Positions 12,040 to 22,672 are shown, counted from the stretch's first letter. The stretch: DNA of 64,000 nt from Phytophthora hibernalis (GCA_012656075.1 JAAKBF010000227.1:310001-374000); one strand, 5' to 3'. A program made the numbers and translations. The notes: a model not told the origin generated them from the letters alone.

Positions 12040-12640
12040 GAGGGTACTGAGGAAGCTAAGGATGCGGTCCTTCATTGCGCGGTGTATAATCCAGCAGTGC
12101 GATGCTCCTCGCCAGGACGTGCGGGCCTTCGTCTAGTAGCGAAGAGCTGCAACATGAACTAGCGCACAGTGAGAAACGTGCTGCGCGAAATGCCCCCTCC
12201 CCCCAGACTAATTCTGAAGGCAAGTCCCTTGAGGAAGTTGTTCGGACTGACGTCATCGATAACCAACCCGACCGGTTTGAACCAAACGGGTTGGTCAGTG
12301 ATGCCGCGTCTAAAGATGCAGATGAATGGACCATGTAGTCGCCATTGAGCTCTGTCCAGACACAATTTGAGCCTAAAGTTGATCCAGACGAATACGAACC
12401 GATCTCTTCCGCTCTAACGGATTGAAAATACCGCTGCTGATCACGTCAGGTCGTGCAACCTGTTACTAGATTTGATTAAAGATAGGTCGATCATGGGGCC
12501 AGTGGACGGTTTATCAATCATGGATTTCGTGAACACGATCACCAACGAGGCGAAACTTCTCGATACTTTGACAGTATCGGAAAATTAGCAGAATTGGATG
12601 GCATTATTAGGACTGATGAGAATGAGAGAAACCTAAAGAA
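12040..12640. repeat. Dispersed repeat family R2, copy 1 (transposase-like helix-turn-helix fragment)
   Basis: This is a clear paralogue of 26190-26790. Both contain GAAGCTAAGGATGCG, AGTGAGAAACGTGCTGCGCG, CCAACCCGA...CGGGTTGG and GATAGGTCGATCATGG. The better copy at 26 kb codes a helix-turn-helix-like peptide (SYNMNWRTVRNVLR), so the family is probably a decayed DNA-transposon gene. This copy has stops and frame breaks throughout. Confidence 0.6.
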
Positions 12641-13317
12641 CATCTTTGTTCTCGATTTCGGAAAACAAATGACAAGATTTATGCAATGTGGTACGAACTC
12701 AGTAACAATGAAGTTGTACAAAAATCATGACCAAGACAAGAGAAAGCCCCTTTGCGGTACGTTCTCAATCGTTCGTCGGGGTGAACAAAACTCATTTGAG
12801 GCTCTGATTTTTCACGCCGAAGGTGCCGAAGTCGACGCATCTCGTGGCGATACTATTCATCCGACATCGCGTCAAGAACGTCTCGGGCGGGTTCATCCTT
12901 GTTAGCCACCATCTTGATATTCAGCTCATTGAAAGCTCCTGTCGTGGCTAATTTAACCCTATTGCTGCTAAAACCAAGCATGTTGCAGTGTTTTGCAAAA
13001 CTCGATTATTCGGACTGTGTTATAACCAGACAAGCAATTCGCGGCTTTGATAGCCCACCTTCTTTTGTTACGGGAATAATAGGGGCTTCTTGTATTTTCA
13101 ACCAATCATAGACTAGACGCCTACTTAACTTTGAAGAAAACAACATTATATAATACAATATTCGCACAAGTGGTAGAGATGAACTACTTTTACGTGAATA
13201 CAAACTGCTATATATATATACCCCAATGCCTTCATAGATACAAATCCCCATATAGATGCCCCAGTCGACGGCATCAGACTGAAACTTTGTTCGAAACACG
13301 ACGTCCCTTCACTCACC

Positions 13318-14278
13318 ATGTCAGACTTCACCGATGCTCAGGACGCAGCCATGGTTCATTTTGCATGGCCATATATTCTACGACAACAACAGATTAAGTG
13401 GGATGATATCATGGTGTACAAGGTACTTAGTGTCAAGTCAAGAAAAGCACTGCGTGAGCGTCTCAACACCTTGAAGAAGACCCACGGAAAACAGCTCGAT
13501 CGCTATCCGAAGTCAAACTTTCGATAACGTCCTTCTACGGGCATATCTCACCAAGTCAATAGTTCATCTAGTACCAGTAGAAGCCGCATACCGAGGACCG
13601 ACTACGAATCGCATCATATTACCAACCTCGTGCTACAATGTATATCACGCCATGATATTCGCCAGGCAGCGGGAAAAGACAATTAAATGCTGACGAGATT
13701 GCTAATATAGGGGTGTCAAATCTACTTGCAGCTTTGAGCGTGTCTGCCAACGACATTTTTGGTGACATCGGGTGTGGCGTTGGAAAATCCGTGTGCAAGT
13801 TGCGGTAGAGTCTACAGTGAAAGCATGTGTGGGGATTGATATTCGACCTGAGTTGGTTTTGGCAGCCCAAGGCGCCATTTTGCGTCATTCAGTCGATTAT
13901 CCAGAGTTGTTGAAGGTTTCAGTGTTTGTTGGTGATATATGCACAATAACCAGGGAGTCGATCTGTGTACTAGCCTTATGTACGGTGATACTGGTGAACA
14001 ACGTGCTTTTCGAGGTAGAGGCAAGCCAGGCTATGGAGCAATTTATGTGCATATCACCAGCAGTATATCGTGTGGCGCTTGCACCGAAGATCTGTCCTAG
14101 ACATCACGATACATGTGAACGCGTGTTCTGCATTCTTTGGAACTTCAAGAGTGTGATTCGAACGCATGTCAACTGGAAAACTACACCCCAACCCTTTATA
14201 CTTGCGAGCACGCAGCATTGCATTTACTGTAATAGAAGATGGTACTGTAATCTCACTTTGTTTGCTTCAACCGAATAA
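13318..14278 (+). pseudogene. SANT/Myb-like domain plus DOT1-family histone methyltransferase-like gene, frameshifted
   Basis: The ATG at 13318 opens a 69-codon frame (MSDFTDAQDAAMV...) with the acidic start and Trp/Leu spacing of a SANT/Myb-like module (WPYILRQQQIKWDDIM). After stops and frame changes, a SAM-methyltransferase fold follows: motif I FGDIGCGVGKSVCK (13759-13800), the acidic GIDIRPELVLAA, GDIC, and ILVNNVLFE, which matches the VNNxxF motif of DOT1/KMT4 enzymes. DOT1 proteins methylate H3K79. At least three frame breaks or stops make this copy non-functional. The gene lies inside the piggyBac element, and its 5' region and first codons are duplicated at 23164-23552. Confidence 0.65.
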
Positions 14279-14449
14279 GATTCAATTGTAGCCAAGTGTT
14301 GCACAAATACAATGCTGTCTTACGTCTCCAACCTTTGTTATACACAGGGTTTACCCTGCTCATCTGCACGAGGTTAAAAAAGTTCAACTCCAGTTACATA
14401 CATGTAAACCGTGGATGCCTCTGATGGTGGATAGGACAACTCGCGACTT

Positions 14450-15890
14450 GTTCTTCCGCAGCTCTTTTGTCCTGGTGCAGCCTGGACGTTCGCCGAATCC
14501 GCCTACTTACGTTGAGCAACCCCACGGGGAAATAATGGTAGTGAAACTTTCCCAACATGACCACTCAGACGTTTGATACACAAATGTCTTTGTAGGCTGA
14601 GCCGGGTATGTCAAGCTGCAGAGGGACACCAGGTGCGTAGAGCACCAATTCGTCACCTCGGTCGAATATCTACCCTCGAAACGGCCGACAACGCACCCTC
14701 GTTTTGCTCGCGACGACGGAAATTGAACTTGAGAGTGACGTGGAATACAGCGAGTCCTCGCTTCAACACGTTTAGCTATCTCGGCAATTGGTTGAAAGGG
14801 TCTCCTTAGCACGTCAAGATCAGGATCAATCGGATTCATTTGCATTCTACCAAAATCGGCGAGAGTGTGTTTCCAGGCACCCGATAACAGCTCTCCTATC
14901 AATTCCACCATAAACTATGTGAGGTCACGCTTGGATGTGCACCCACCCGCCAACTTTCGAATGATGAACGCATTGCAGCGAGCAAGGTCAATGAAAGGCA
15001 AAGCTAATTTTTGTGTCACTTGCGGAATGAATGACCATCAGCGATAGAAAACCGCGCCCTTTACTGGTCGATTCTATCAACACCTTACATCGCGTTATTG
15101 CACTCGATAACGCAGCTTTTCATCTCTTAGCTCAGTACCGTTCAATCGGTTGAAAGCAACTATTCCTTCAAGGACCTTGGCGCGGGAAATATCGTGGATG
15201 TGTTTCTTCAACTGGAACTGCGATGTAGTGCAACGCAGCTCATAGCGGATGTCATCAATATTGGTTGTCTTCTTTTTCCCCTTACTTTTCTGAATGCGGG
15301 CAATTACGCCTGTCAAATACGTAGAACCCACACCACGATAATCCACACGAGGCATCCATGCCTCGTTTTCAGCAGTAAAAGCAGACATATACTCCAATGA
15401 GTATGCTAGGATCAGCTTCATCAGCTCTGACATTTGGCTGGCTAACGCAATCTACCGTGGTGCCTACCTCCGAAATTGATATGGCTTGCAAATCTTCGAC
15501 AGCTGCCTGAGATTGTCCACGACGGCGGCGAAAACGCTTCACAGTCTCGAGCCTCAAATTCGCTTCAGGCTCCCACGTATTTTCATCCGAGTCATACCCC
15601 ACCTCACGAAGAACAAATCATCAGATTCATCGAGGATATCCTCAACTTCGTACTCCTGAGCACCAGGATCTTCGTCGACATTGCTAGCCTCATGATGATA
15701 TTCCTGCGCAGCCAACCGCGCTGAAATTCGGCGCGACACTCGATTTCGGTTTTCGCGAACCTCTGTTATGTCGCCACCAGAGTGACAACTGTGTCGTCGG
15801 CTTGATCGTGGGGCTGCATCGTTAGACGAAAACGCGTCCACTAGCGTACGCTTGGTTTGGCGACGCGGTATGTTTTCTCGCGCGACAAAA
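14450..15890 (-). pseudogene. Chromodomain-piggyBac transposase relic, internally deleted
   Basis: Read on the minus strand, the N-terminal part has Ser/Arg-rich sequence and then a chromodomain (EYEVEDILDE, LFFVRW, GYDSDENTWEPEANL, about 15560-15690; a frame break sits at the FVRW/GYD joint). Next comes a segment typical of oomycete piggyBac transposases (YRGVGSTYLTG, IDDIRYELRCTTSQFQ, 15110-15400). The DDE nuclease core is missing between about 14911 and 15095. The C-terminal region resumes with MVELIGELLSGAWK and a Cys-rich tail (CVVGRFEGRYSTE, WCSTH, WSCWES). The chromodomain could target insertion to methylated histone tails; this is inference. The copy cannot be active. Confidence 0.65.
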
Positions 15891-16479
15891 CCTTAAAAGC
15901 ACAGCTACCAAAGCATAGTGCTTCATCATCATCGTCTCGGGGATGATCTGTTGATCCAAGTGCCTACATCATTGTATACAACGAGCAAGTAATTTACCCC
16001 GGACAAGTAGGCAAACTGCAGCTGTCGCTAGCAGCAATTACACAAACGTCAACCCATAATTTCCCAAAACGGTGTAAATGTATTCATATAGCAAACACAT
16101 TCGTTCCTACATCCATCCCGAGCTATATCCTCACGTCGCTTCTGGGCCGCAACACTCACCGGATCGCTACGGCAAGCCGGAATGGCGAGCGATGCCATCA
16201 CAGCCTTCACCCAGCTTTGCGATCACTTTCAGCGTCTACAATGTACCAACCGCACGTTAGTCAGCTTCCACAATCTCCACAAAGTCATAACGATAAGAAC
16301 ACGCACCAACACGCCCCCACGCAAAACGCTCCCAGCGCGAATTGAATCGGAGCCAATAGCACACACTAACTGGCTTGCTTTTGGGACCACTGAACCATAA
16401 GGGAAGAACTGCATAGGGTGAAGGCTGTTCGTAAAATAGGAACAGTCATAGCGTAATTGCACCTGTGAAATTTTTCAGA

Positions 16480-16749
16480 ATATTTTGATTGAGCTGCCAG
16501 AATATTCTAGAAAAGCTGCCAGTGGTCAGTGGGATGTCCCTAATTTTAGACCAATCATGTGTCGTGTGGAACGGAAGGTAAAACCAAGCAAGTATGCACG
16601 TTTTACGGCTTGGACCGCACTCCAAAACCCAGCAAATCGACCAGATGTGGTGCGGACGCCGGACTAAAACCAAGCAAATATGCGTGTTTTACGTTTACAC
16701 TATCAAACAAGTATATACAAACATTAAGTATAAAGTAGCAGCTATAGGG
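16480..16749. repeat. Subterminal repeat block at the right end of the piggyBac element
   Basis: Two direct repeats (AAAACCAAGCAAGTATGCACG at 16580 and a near copy at 16665) precede the terminal TAGCAGCTATAGGG. The block matches 24001-24250 over most of its length (GAGCTG...CAGAATATT, CCAATCA, GGAAGGTAAA). Repeated subterminal motifs are typical transposase-binding regions. Confidence 0.55.
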
Positions 16750-16761
16750 TTAAAGTCGCAT

Positions 16762-17272
16762 ATGAAGCGTTTGGCCGGAACCCGGGTACCAGCCTGCCCC
16801 GCCAGCTGGGAAAACTACCGATATTATCTTGGTATTGGAAAAGGTATTATGAATGGTTTAACTATTTCCTAGTTATCCGCTGCGCTGAAGAACTGCAGGA
16901 TCGAAGGCTGATTCGTCTTCACCTTCTTTCCTTTCTTGGGGCGACCGGGTTTTCCTTTTGTTTTGAAGATGCCGCCTCAGCTGCTGTTGGTTTATACAAT
17001 CCGTGCAATTTGAATGCTTGTAGGTCTTGCTCACTAAATGCGTGCCATGGTTTCGACCGATCCTGCTTCCTTTCGTGTTGGTCCCTTTTTGCGCTTGCGT
17101 CGCGGGATGGGGGTCTGCGATCCTCCCCCTCGGCGGTACTCCATGGGTGGTTGATCCCGATTTGAAAATGCGTTTGTCCGTTGGAAGGCCTTCGATCGTC
17201 AAACAAAAATAAATAATGCCTCCGAACTTCAGTTTTCTTTGCGGTGACCCGGGGTCCGGCCAAACGCTTCAT
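16762..17272. mobile_element. 511-bp inverted-repeat unit (MITE-like) with a basic ORF
   Basis: The two ends are inverted copies: ATGAAGCGTTTGGCCGGA followed by A/C and CCCGGGT, at 16762-16790 and, reversed, at 17244-17272. The minus strand is open from the right end inward for about 130 codons (MKRLAG, a basic middle with SKPWHAFSEQDLQAFKLHG, end at 16873). No family was recognised and target-site duplications are not obvious. It starts only 8 bp beyond the right TTAA of the piggyBac element. Confidence 0.5.
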
Positions 17273-17837
17273 GTGCCCTCCTTGCTACTTCCAAACAGCC
17301 CGGGCTGCATGGCTGGGTTAATCACGAACATATCCGCATTGTAGAATCTGGGACATTCCACCATTAAAGGACCAACCGCGCACAGTGCCTTACATCGATC
17401 TATCTCTCAATGCATTGAGACTGAACGTAGACGAGGCTTGAGTTGGGTTTGGGCGCCACTCTTTTTCTCTCGAAGGATCCACGTCGAGAGGCATGTCGCT
17501 CAGCTTTGCAATCTTATCCCTGCAGCTACACAATGCAAATTAGAATAGATATACCGTGTAATACTTCTCCCATCTGACACCCAAACTTCGATTAGTTGTA
17601 GGGCTAAACCAAAAGATTACAAAAGTAATATTTACGAGTGGCTCTCTCAGATTGTGATACATGTCTACCATATGGAAATTTATAAAATCTCGTCGTATAA
17701 GAAAAGGGAGGTCACAATCATATTTTGGGAGCGGCCATCGAGCCAAACAAATACCCATATGGATGGTTTACGTGTATACGTGTAGGCGCCGCGCACGCGC
17801 GGGGAAGGGGTGATATTTCAACTTAGATCGATGCTAT
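17273..17837. other. No intact gene; repeat-derived spacer
   Basis: TACCGTGTAATACTTCTCCC at 17551 recurs with one change at 22640 in the same orientation. ACGTGTATACGTGTA near 17770 recurs at about 22130. These shared words suggest transposon ends, but no complete element could be bounded. The downstream end of the Tigger gene follows. Confidence 0.35.
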
Positions 17838-19185
17838 CTACTCGCTAATCTCGACAGCTTGAAACTGTGCATCGATAACATCATCCTCGACAGCTACATC
17901 GCCGACTTGTTCGTCTATCAATCCTAGCTCTCGCCAACGAAGCTAAAACCTCTTCCCCGCAGCCGTACTTGATGGGGTCGTCCTGGAAGTACAGCTGGAT
18001 GCCCGTCAACCCGGTTTAAATAATTGAATCCGCTCTTTATTTTCGCTTGAGACAGCGCTTCCCACGCTGCAACAACCCATTCAGCTACATCGCGACGTTT
18101 CGGTGGTGCAAACTTGAACTTCTCATTTTCAGCCCTAGGTGCTGCCAGTTGCTGCCTCAAGCTATCAACCCACCTTGCACGCGGCTTGGCATTTAGTGGT
18201 GCATTCCAGCTGATATCTGCAGGTTGGCACACAGCAGTACAGCCTGGGGGACCCTCAAGAGCGTGACATTGAGTTTTTCAGCACAAGACATCACATCTGC
18301 CGTCCAATGGGCAGCCAGATCATCCCCAACAGCAGGACCGGCTTGGTAATGTCTTCACGGATACCAAAGTGATGCTCGAGGAGGAGGACAGAGCTTTTGA
18401 CCCACCATCCCTTGGTGTTGCCATGAACTACCACGTCCCCTTGCTTCTGTAACTCCTTCACCTCCTTCCAAATGTGGATACCAAAACCCAGTCTCAGACG
18501 AATGTTGTCATCGTTTGTTTCCGGGACCTTCGAAGGCGCCACTTTCGCGACGACGAACGGCGAAAACTTCGTACCGTAGGAGTCCCCAGCAGCATCACAC
18601 TGATGAGGTCTTTGTCTTTTCCGCCACAGCGAACCCACACAGTCTTAGCACCTTTTTAGAAAGCGTAGTCTTTGGTACGTATTAAAAATACTGCCGTTTG
18701 ATCTGCATTAAAGACCTTGTCCACATCGATTTCTTGAATCTTTGCTCTCACTTGATCCTTGAAAGTAGCCGCTATCGCCTGAGCTCCAGGTGGCTCTATC
18801 TGTCCCTTCCGAGTGTTGCGACGGAAGGACAATGCGTGCCGGCGGATAAACCCGCGCCCGACCTTGTATGATGCAGAGAAAGTAGAGTCAGAAATCCCTG
18901 CATCTTCCGCTACTTCAAGCGCCTTGCACTGCAGCATGAAGGCTGAGACTGACATTCCTTCATCGCGCAGCGCCTTGGCCCACAGCACCACCTCCTCCTC
19001 AGCTCGCGGAGGCAGCACGGTGACAGTACCGAGTGCCCGAATCCGGCGGAATTCTCCTCCCGCGGTCGTCGCGCACTGCTCTTCTATCTCTTTTCGCTTC
19101 TTTCCCACAGATAGATAGGGTTCCGCTTCGTTTCTCTCTGCTTCGCAACTACTCCTGGGTAGTACTTAGTCAGCGTGGCCGCCAT
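17838..19185 (-). pseudogene. Tigger/pogo-type (DDE_1) transposase, main part, frameshifted
   Basis: From the ATG at 19185: MAATLTKYYPGVV, RNPIYLW, a CENP-B-like DNA-binding region (VVLWAKALRDEGMSVS, FIRRHALSFRRNTRKGQ), the first catalytic Asp in VFNADQTAVF, LLGDSYGTKFSPFVV, the second Asp in LLLWDDLAAHWTADV, then VCQPADISWNAPL and a C-terminus ending EISE at 17838. At least four frame breaks make it inactive. The N-terminal 60 or so residues are missing here and lie at 21774-21957, on the other side of the inserted element at 19187-21770. The pre-insertion gene therefore ran from 21957 to 17838 on the minus strand. Confidence 0.75.
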
Positions 19186-19479
19186 TGGACGCCTACCAGA
19201 ACCCTATAGATCACCCGACATATTTGCTGCAGATAAATCATGTCTTTTCGTCCGGTAAGTCGACATAACTCAAAATTCCTCCACCACAATTTGCAGTGTA
19301 GCATTTACACTGGTCGAGTCAAGTTGTCTCACGACTGCTCCGAGCACCGTCCGTTTGCCGTCTATACAACTCTACCCAGACACTTTCACTAGGACACAAG
19401 CAGCATTAAATCTTTCTACATTTCCCCTCGAGCTTGAAGCTCGGCATTCCGATTCTAACCCGCTCCCGCGCAAGACAAG

Positions 19480-19656
19480 ATGTCCGACGACGAAAGCGGC
19501 ATGCTGCTCTTCTGCGAGGCGTACAGGCAGCACAACGCGACCCTGGCCGGAGCCCGCCGTGATGTCCACCAGACGCTGGTGGAGGAGGCGTGGCGCGTCG
19601 CGATGCGCACACGATACTACATGACCTCCCAGTGTCTCTACTCCCCGTGCAAGTGA
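19480..19656 (+). pseudogene. N-terminal fragment of a Harbinger-like transposase
   Basis: A 58-residue ORF starts MSDDESGMLLFCEAYRQHN and ends at a stop after LYSPCK. From memory, this wording matches the first exon of oomycete DDE_Tnp_4 (Harbinger) proteins, whose catalytic part is absent here. It is the only transposase-like sequence in the SET-carrying element. Moderate to low certainty because it is short. Confidence 0.4.
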
Positions 19657-20167
19657 ACCTGTATAAGAACGGCCATGATATCAACTTTTGAGTGCTACAA
19701 GTCTCACAAGGTACGATCCGGATGACATGTGCACAAGGGATACCTACGGCTCTAGTCTAACCTGCATGAAGGGTAGCATTTAAAAGCTGGTGGCTTGATC
19801 GGAACTCAGCAAAAGCGGAAATGACAGACTGCTCGCAGTCGCCGATCCACAGCAGCTCTACAGAAGCCGGAGGCTTGGTGCTCTCACCACCAACGATCTG
19901 TGGAAGTGAACAAACAAGAGCGTCCAATACGACTCTTGACCTGTGGTTAGATCCCGGCTTCCGTTTTCGCGCCAAAAGAGACTCTGTTGGCGTGGCTCCA
20001 TCACCAGCGGCGATCTTCCTTATAGTGTAGCAGCGCATACAACTTCAACATTCAACAAACCTGATAACCCTGAATAATTCTGTGCAAGAGGTGCGCAGCA
20101 AGCTTACCTACGCACCACACGGTCTTCGCATGCTATAACTGCGGATTCAATTGATCTACAGCTGTAG

Positions 20168-21350
20168 CTATGGGTCGCGGTGGTGCTGGATGGCTTGGTG
20201 GCGGCACAAAGTGTGGCCGCAGCGGCAAACAAACCACATGTCGTTCCCGTAGTCTACCGTAATTTCTTCACCCTCGAGAACTTCGTGCTTAGTGGCGACG
20301 ACGACGGTTGTCCTCCTGCCATTCGACACCTCTCGGAAGATGGCCACGGGTGCGCACGAGTGGTTCACGAACCTCATCAAGCCACCCAAGTGCTGTGCAT
20401 TGATCCCCACGCGAATTGGGTGGCTTGGCGTTTCGGGTCGCTGCGTCATTACCAAACGGTAGCCTTCGTTGCGCGGGCGGTTAACACGTGACATGCTCAC
20501 GTGTTCCAACTCTCAAGGTATTCGCCCAATACCTCACCGGCGTCGATGTCGCTCGCAGCGACGACTTCGAGCTCTCTGGTCCTTGCGTTCCGCACCAAGC
20601 GGACTTTTTCCGATTAAGCAACACCGTTTCCGCACTTGCCCTCGTATGGGCAGCAACTAGAGTTGTAATACAGATGCATCGAAGAGTTCCTGCAGTGCCG
20701 GCACGGAGAGGAGCAGTCGCACCACCCGAAGTGGGGCACTGCAGGAAACACGATCTCCAGCGGGTTGAATTGGGACCGCAAGTGAGCGACGCGAAGTGGC
20801 CACCGAGCCGGCACAAATCGGTCCTGAGTGCGAGCCGCGCGGGTCTGGACAGGAAGCGCCTCCACTGGGCTGGTGCGCATCAACCCTCTCGGATTTACCG
20901 ACGGGGAAGAGAGTACCTGGCGCCGGGCCCGGGCTGCTGGTACGGCTCTGCGGCGTCTCGACGCTCTCGCCGCGTGCGATGCCGTTCGTGGAGTGGTCTT
21001 CTGTGTAGAGGGTTCAAGGGCGACGGAGGCAGAGTCTCCAGAAAGACAGGGGGACGTCGTCGGACTCAAGGCGTTCCTCGTGGGCGGTGGGGTCGCTGCG
21101 TCATCTGGCGGAGCTGGATTCGTGGCTGCCTTCAGCAAGCGAATTCCGTGCAAGGCAGGCAGCCAAGGAGGGTCGCCGTGCCCGTAGAGCTGTCGGTCTC
21201 TACGGACACGGGCATAACATCGGGCGTGAGTGTGGTGTTCAACGTGGGCTTGGTTTCTGACTCGGGGTTGGCAACAGGCGCGCTTGCTCCAGCGTCTTCT
21301 CGCTGGGTATTGGGGGCGTGTTCTAATCTTCGCTGGGCGTGTCGCTAATA
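20168..21350 (-). pseudogene. SET-domain histone lysine methyltransferase-like gene, frameshifted
   Basis: Reading right to left: a Pro/Arg-rich low-complexity N-terminus; a Cys-rich pre-SET/AWS-like block (WCDCSSPCRHC, SSCCPYEGKCGNG, about 20620-20740); the SET N-half (VRLVRNARTRELEVVAASDI, GEVLGEYL); then RVGINAQHLGGLMRFVNHSC (the RFxNHSC motif, about 20370), GEEITVDYGND and a post-SET-like CRCGHTLCRHQ near 20190. The catalytic NH and substrate-Tyr motifs survive, but two frame changes (about 20614 and 20500) break the gene. SET enzymes methylate histone lysines; the site cannot be assigned. It lies wholly inside the 19187-21770 transposon. Confidence 0.7.
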
Positions 21351-21667
21351 CAGCGAACACGCCAGTACAGCTCCGAGTGCGTAAGATGGACCATCAAACC
21401 TAGACACAGAGACGGTGTTAACAGAGCTCCCGAGTGAGGAACGGTAAGTGCACGCACCAGTCGTGACCCACTACTTGCGGCTTGCCACCCAACCACAATT
21501 TTTGAAGTGACAACTTGAAGGCAGCGCGCAGGAGTTTTGACTTCTGCAAAGATATATGGCGACAGAGTGAAGGCGATTTCAGCAAGAACGATGGTCAATA
21601 TAAACCATACAATCTTCAATATTAACGTTTAATATGGGTTCTCCGAATAAACCTAGGGGTAGGGCCG

Positions 21668-21697
21668 TCTCGTGAGACGATTTTTCGTCTCACGAGA
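21668..21697. repeat. Perfect 13-bp hairpin (TCTCGTGAGACGA stem, TTTT loop)
   Basis: The two 13-base arms are exact reverse complements separated by four T. It lies about 25 bp inside the right TIR of the SET-carrying element, where subterminal palindromes often bind transposase. Confidence 0.75.
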
Positions 21698-21773
21698 TTT
21701 ATTCTTTCTTATGCCCCGTCATATCTGCTGCAAGTATGTCGGATGATCTATAGGGTTCTGGTAGGCGTCCATT

Positions 21774-21957
21774 GTCTTCCTCCCTTGAAGTAGTTTATGA
21801 CGGCCAATTTTACGTGATATAGCTCTGTCATCCGCTTATGCTGGCTCGGCTTCACTCCTTTCCCACCTGGTAGTCTCTTCCGGACAGGTCTTCGACGCAC
21901 GACTCTCGCCCTTTCTTTTGAAAGAGGGTTGCGAAAAGCCGATAGTGTGGTACACAC
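21774..21957 (-). pseudogene. Tigger/pogo transposase, N-terminal segment cut off by insertion
   Basis: The minus-strand frame reads RKRLPGGKGVKPS, HKRMTELYHVKLAVINYFKGG and then enters the TIR of the inserted element. The HTH-like text is the usual start of oomycete Tigger transposases, and its continuation lies at 19185 on the other side of the insertion. Confidence 0.65.
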
Positions 21958-21959
21958 TG

Positions 21960-22640
21960 GGTACTGTCGGATGTAAGATGCATATTTTAAAACAAAGTCA
22001 TGCGTTGCACGAAGACGCCCTGAAATTCAGACAAGAATACTGAAACGACAAGAAAGGGGGCTCACAGACTATAATAAAAGGAACCCCAGTAAATTTAATT
22101 TGTTTCTCATTTAATGTAAACAGAGTACGCTACGTGTATACGTGTACGTTCTCGGCGCATCTCCAACCGAGAGTAGATTGGCAGATAAATGTACACGAAT
22201 TTGCACTGCCAAGTTGCCAGTGGCGCTTCATCCAGACCGCAAACCTTTGAGCAACATACATCTGAGCTAATTGGCTAATAAATTCTCGCACTGAGCTGAG
22301 GTGGACGACACAGGCAACACGCAGGTAATTTATTAGTTTCTACAAGACATTGCATTCTGCAATTAATACCGCATATAGATATGCGTTTTCTTATTCTAGG
22401 TACATATAGCTATATAGTTACCAAGATTTATTTGTTTTCCCAAAATCGCACCTCCAATCGCACCACCTCCCTCGCTCTGAAATAAATTTCATAGAATTAT
22501 ATTTTCTTTTACATGATTGGGGTGATCAACCGCGACTTCTACGTTCGCCGTAATGAAAAAATCTCAGCAAACGCTTCGAGTAGCGTATTTATGAGCGGTT
22601 CCGTCGACTGGTGAGTACGTCCCTAAATAATCGAACATTA
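21960..22640. other. AT-rich spacer, no gene seen
   Basis: No conserved peptide was found on either strand. It contains ACGTGTATACGTGTAC (about 22130), which echoes 17770 and may mark the outer end of the Tigger element. Confidence 0.4.
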
Positions 22641-22672
22641 CCGTATAATACTTCTCCCATCCGACAAGGCGG

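Larger units (their letters stand above)
12957..16749. mobile_element. piggyBac-type element carrying a SANT-DOT1-like gene and a chromodomain transposase relic
   Basis: The 3793-bp unit is bounded by TTAA on both sides (12953-12956 and 16750-16753). Its ends are inverted: CCCTATTGCTGCTA at the left and TAGCAGCTATAGGG at the right. TTAA duplications and CCC ends are the piggyBac hallmark. Inside lie a plus-strand SANT plus DOT1-like methyltransferase pseudogene and a convergent minus-strand piggyBac transposase pseudogene with a chromodomain, lacking the DDE core. Subterminal repeats of the form TAAAACCAAGCA...GTTTTACG occur near the left end (about 12969) and twice near the right end (16580 and 16665). 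A deleted copy of the same element is at 23164-24250. Confidence 0.75.
19187..21770. mobile_element. 2.58-kb TIR transposon carrying a SET-domain gene, nested in the Tigger gene
   Basis: Near-perfect inverted ends of about 50 bp start GGACGCCTACCAGAACCC (19187-19236 and, reversed, 21721-21770; three internal mismatches). They are flanked by ATT on both sides (19184-19186 and 21771-21773). Removing the insert and one ATT joins the Tigger N-terminal segment (INYFKGG) to MAATLTKYYPG, which validates the borders independently, apart from a 1-nt frame offset. Inside are a 58-codon plus-strand ORF resembling the N-terminus of an oomycete Harbinger (DDE_Tnp_4) transposase, a decayed minus-strand SET-domain gene and a perfect hairpin near the right end. 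The element family is unassigned; the 3-bp duplication and the ORF favour Harbinger. Confidence 0.75.

Noticed and set aside
12270..12300. CCAACCCG...CGGGTTGG as an operator or terminator hairpin
   Set aside because: It lies in the R2 repeat, is shared by both copies within a coding-like frame and has no nearby gene to regulate.
20168..20491. Plus-strand open frames opposite the SET gene
   Set aside because: The minus-strand frame has the NHSC and DYG motifs; the plus frame has none.
17551..22667. TACCGTRTAATACTTCTCCC pair as the Tigger terminal inverted repeats
   Set aside because: The two words are in direct, not inverted, orientation, so they cannot be TIRs of one element.
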